DNA of 60,563 bases, taken from positions 101,254 to 161,816 of the forward strand of contig DLGQ01000013.1 in assembly GCA_002482775.1 (NCBI GenBank). Reading direction: 5' to 3'. The number at the start of each line of letters is the position of its first letter. Within the stretch, counting starts at the first letter, position 1. Origin of the DNA: Flavobacteriales bacterium UBA7690. Lineage in GTDB: Bacteria > Bacteroidota > Bacteroidia > Flavobacteriales_F > PHOS-HE28. The notes under the pieces are model-generated. The model was not told the origin of the DNA. It did no database searches and was given only the letters and a program-made list of their open reading frames with translations. The translations under genes were made by a program, and so were the position numbers. Shown here in pieces: positions 59,150-60,563 of the stretch.

Positions 59150-59350
59150 GCGTGATGCACATGCCTGAATAGGTCAGGTCGCAGGGCTCCGGTGAGAGGG
59201 AGCGCACTTGGCTCGTGTATGTATCGCGCACCTGCAAGCACCTGTGGAGGGTTGACGGTCATGAGAGTCCGTTGATGGACCTGTACAGGTTGAAGTGAAT
59301 GCGGATGGCCCTGCCCGGAACGAGAGCCGGGTAGGCCGTCCGCTACTTCT
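59150..59350 (+). ncRNA. Candidate structured non-coding RNA of about 200 nt
   Basis: The 277-base gap between two convergent genes has a consensus promoter box at its start and ends in a strong terminator-like hairpin (59301-59343). In between, several stems can be drawn: GCTCC 59186-59190 with GGAGC 59199-59203; ACCTGT 59240-59245 with ACAGGT 59285-59290, enclosing ACGG 59255-59258 with CCGT 59269-59272. No protein-like frame fits. An AGGTCAGGTC string recalls SRP RNA but the rest does not, and I could not match it to 6S, RNase P or tmRNA. Size would suit a regulatory or 6S-like RNA. Boundaries are approximate. Confidence 0.45.
59301..59343 (+). terminator. Terminator-like hairpin of the candidate RNA
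   Basis: Long stem with GCGGA/TCCGC, GGCC/GGCC and CCCGG/CCGGG blocks around loop AACGAGAG, followed by TACTTCTTCCC on the + strand. The T-run is weak, so termination efficiency is uncertain. Confidence 0.5.
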
Positions 59351-59362
59351 TCCCAGCAACTA

Positions 59363-59743
59363 CTACTGCCTGAACTGTACGTTCTGGTTGATCACCGCGC
59401 AATCCGAGGCGGTATCCACACTGGTGCTCAAGGGTTGTAGCTGGCCGCTCACCTCCAGGTCGATAGACCCGAAGACCGTATCCAGGTCCATCCGGCATGC
59501 CCGGAAGAAGATGGCATCACCCTCCTTCATCGTAAGGGTATACACACCGGTCTCGCGCAGGGTATCCGTACCGTTGATGCTTCCACTCAGGGTGTCGTAC
59601 AAACCACGCGCTGGGCCAGCAGCATACTGCACGATACAATCGTAACACGTGGCCTTCAAGTTGGCGCTGTATTCCTTCACCTGCTCTTTCTTGCAGCCGG
59701 ATAGCACCACGGCGATCCCGACCCCGAGTATGACTTTCCTCAT
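59363..59743 (-). CDS. Hypothetical lipoprotein
   Basis: 126 residues. Lipobox VLSGC (Cys17) with KKEQ behind it, followed by NLKATCYDCIVQYAAG, a beta-rich TGVYTLTMKEGDAIFFRACRM and a final VDTASDCAVINQNVQFRQ; the cysteines of the mature part could form disulfides. Family not recognised. Probably an outer-membrane-anchored small beta protein. It converges on the candidate RNA gene and lies 30 bases after the desaturase-like stop on the same strand. Confidence 0.7.
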   Translation of the reverse strand: MRKVILGVGIAVVLSGCKKEQVKEYSANLKATCYDCIVQYAAGPARGLYDTLSGSINGTDTLRETGVYTLTMKEGDAIFFRACRMDLDTVFGSIDLEVSGQLQPLSTSVDTASDCAVINQNVQFRQ

Positions 59744-59773
59744 GGGGAGTGAAGGTAATTCGTCGCAGGCAGA

Positions 59774-60409
59774 CTATGCCACCGAGGTCTTGCGCTTCGC
59801 CTTCGGGTCCACGGGCATGGTGCCGAAGAGGTAGTCCCACAAAGGCGAACTAACACCGAAAGCACCCTTATCCCCCACATAGTGGTGCAGGTTGTGGTGC
59901 TTCCAGAGCACACCGAAGATGTTCTTCGGCGGATTCATGGTGTGTACAGCGTAGTGCACCATGAGGTACGTGGCGTAACCCGTCATGAAACCGCCGCCGA
60001 AAGCGATCCCGTTCGGGCCGAGCACCAGCCGGAACAAACCCATGAACGCTGTTGCCAGTACCACGGATACCACGGGTGGGAGGGCGAGGCGTTTCTTGTC
60101 ACGCGGGTGGTCGTGGTGTACCCCGTGCATCACGTACTGCATACGCACCTTGCGCGGGCTGCCCGCAGTGCCCATGTGGTACAGGTTGCGGTGCGCGATG
60201 TACTCGATGAAGGTGAAGAACAACATGCCCGCCAAATAGAGCGAAAGGGTAGCCACCACGCTCAGGCCCAGCATATGTACCGAAGCATAGCCGGATACCG
60301 CGCCCAGTCCATAGAAAATAACCAATGGAACGGCGATATGGGTCTTGGTGAGGCCTTCCAGAACGGGGTTCTGGAAAATTCGGCCACTGGTCATTTTTGC
60401 GGTTGACAT
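59774..60409 (-). CDS. Sterol desaturase/fatty acid hydroxylase family protein
   Basis: 211 residues with about four transmembrane helices and the histidine clusters of the di-iron family: IEYIAHRNLYH (HxxxxH type), HGVHHDHP, and KHHNLHHYVG near the C-terminus, with VHYAVH between. Members hydroxylate or desaturate lipids at the membrane; short bacterial forms may act on fatty acids of sphingolipids or carotenoids. The ATG is the first in frame after the upstream region. Single gene with a 127-base gap to the tRNA. Confidence 0.9.
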   Translation of the reverse strand: MSTAKMTSGRIFQNPVLEGLTKTHIAVPLVIFYGLGAVSGYASVHMLGLSVVATLSLYLAGMLFFTFIEYIAHRNLYHMGTAGSPRKVRMQYVMHGVHHDHPRDKKRLALPPVVSVVLATAFMGLFRLVLGPNGIAFGGGFMTGYATYLMVHYAVHTMNPPKNIFGVLWKHHNLHHYVGDKGAFGVSSPLWDYLFGTMPVDPKAKRKTSVA

Positions 60410-60509
60410 GTCGTTCGTTACGCGGCGCGAATTTAGTCATCACGAAGGCAGTTGCGCTGACCCTTGTCACCTCCAGGGTGATCGGGCCCGGAAATTCCCC
60501 TTGGTTGGT

Positions 60510-60517
60510 TACATTTG
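60510..60517 (+). promoter_or_regulatory. -7-like box of the tRNA gene
   Basis: TACATTTG, exact match to TAnnTTTG, 19 bases before the tRNA 5' end. No TTTG at the usual upstream spacing. Confidence 0.5.
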
Positions 60518-60536
60518 CGGCCCTTCCGCAAGGAAT

Positions 60537-60563
60537 GGGCGATTAGCTCAGCTGGTTCAGAGC
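60537..60563 (+). tRNA. tRNA, 5' part only
   Basis: GGGCGATTAGCTCAGCTGG begins with a 7-base acceptor strand followed by the canonical D-arm/A-box (TAGCTCAGCTGG). Only 27 bases lie inside the window, so the anticodon and identity cannot be read. Confidence 0.85.

Noticed and set aside
59171..59180. SRP (4.5S) RNA signature in AGGTCAGGTC
   Set aside because: The following GGAAGGAAGCAGC segment of SRP RNA is missing, and surrounding stems do not fit the SRP hairpin.

Overview
The window looks like chromosomal DNA from a relatively GC-rich member of the Bacteroidota, probably order Flavobacteriales. The basis is a secreted protein with a type IX secretion C-terminal sorting domain, promoter-like boxes of the Bacteroidota TAnnTTTG type in front of several genes and the terminal tRNA, secreted proteins made only of a TonB C-terminal domain, a reg_prop propeller lipoprotein, an SpmA/SpmB-type fusion, and lineage-typical unknown families (DUF4846, DUF4197). 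No insertion sequence, phage gene or CRISPR array was seen. Gene density is very high and many neighbours overlap by 1-4 bases.

Layout. 1-14.4 kb: an LpxH-like phosphoesterase cut by the window edge, a CoA-binding protein, a 1394-residue secreted metalloprotease, a class III aminotransferase, an ECF sigma/anti-sigma/Spy-like operon, a propeller lipoprotein, a gluzincin lipoprotein and several unknown proteins. 14.5-21.9 kb: a ferredoxin/CDGSH protein and a MoxR - DUF58 - DUF4350 - DUF4129 - SpoIIM membrane operon, with an RDD protein on the opposite strand. 21.9-30.8 kb: a possible clan CD-like protein, a LolA-like carrier, a SET protein, a triple 58-bp repeat, a Gate-domain transporter, an OmpA lipoprotein, a VOC protein and an SPFH/NfeD pair.

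30.97-48.16 kb is a surface-polysaccharide locus on the + strand: a flippase fused to half a glycosyltransferase, three GT4- and four GT2-type enzymes, an ABC exporter (Wzm/Wzt with a C-terminal domain), three methyltransferase domains, a polysaccharide deacetylase, an O-antigen ligase/polymerase, a PLP aminotransferase and a PglC-like initiating transferase. A PglF/WbpM-like 4,6-dehydratase and a further glycosyltransferase lie at 53.2-56.2 kb and probably belong to the same pathway. Dehydratase, aminotransferase and phosphoglycosyl transferase together suggest a bacillosamine-type initiating sugar.

48.1-60.56 kb holds mixed housekeeping genes (SirB1-like, two TonB-C proteins, nucleoside phosphorylase, DUF4197, thioesterase, GcvT, ComB, S1/P1-like zinc enzyme, sterol desaturase-like), a candidate structured non-coding RNA near 59.15-59.35 kb, and the 5' end of a tRNA at the right edge.

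Most notable: (i) the metalloprotease catalytic domain appears interrupted by a jelly-roll domain that is itself interrupted by Ig-like repeats; (ii) the candidate RNA gene; (iii) a G9 tract inside a methyltransferase motif of the polysaccharide locus; (iv) the flippase/half-GT4 fusion; (v) -7-like boxes a few bases from start codons, pointing to leaderless mRNAs.
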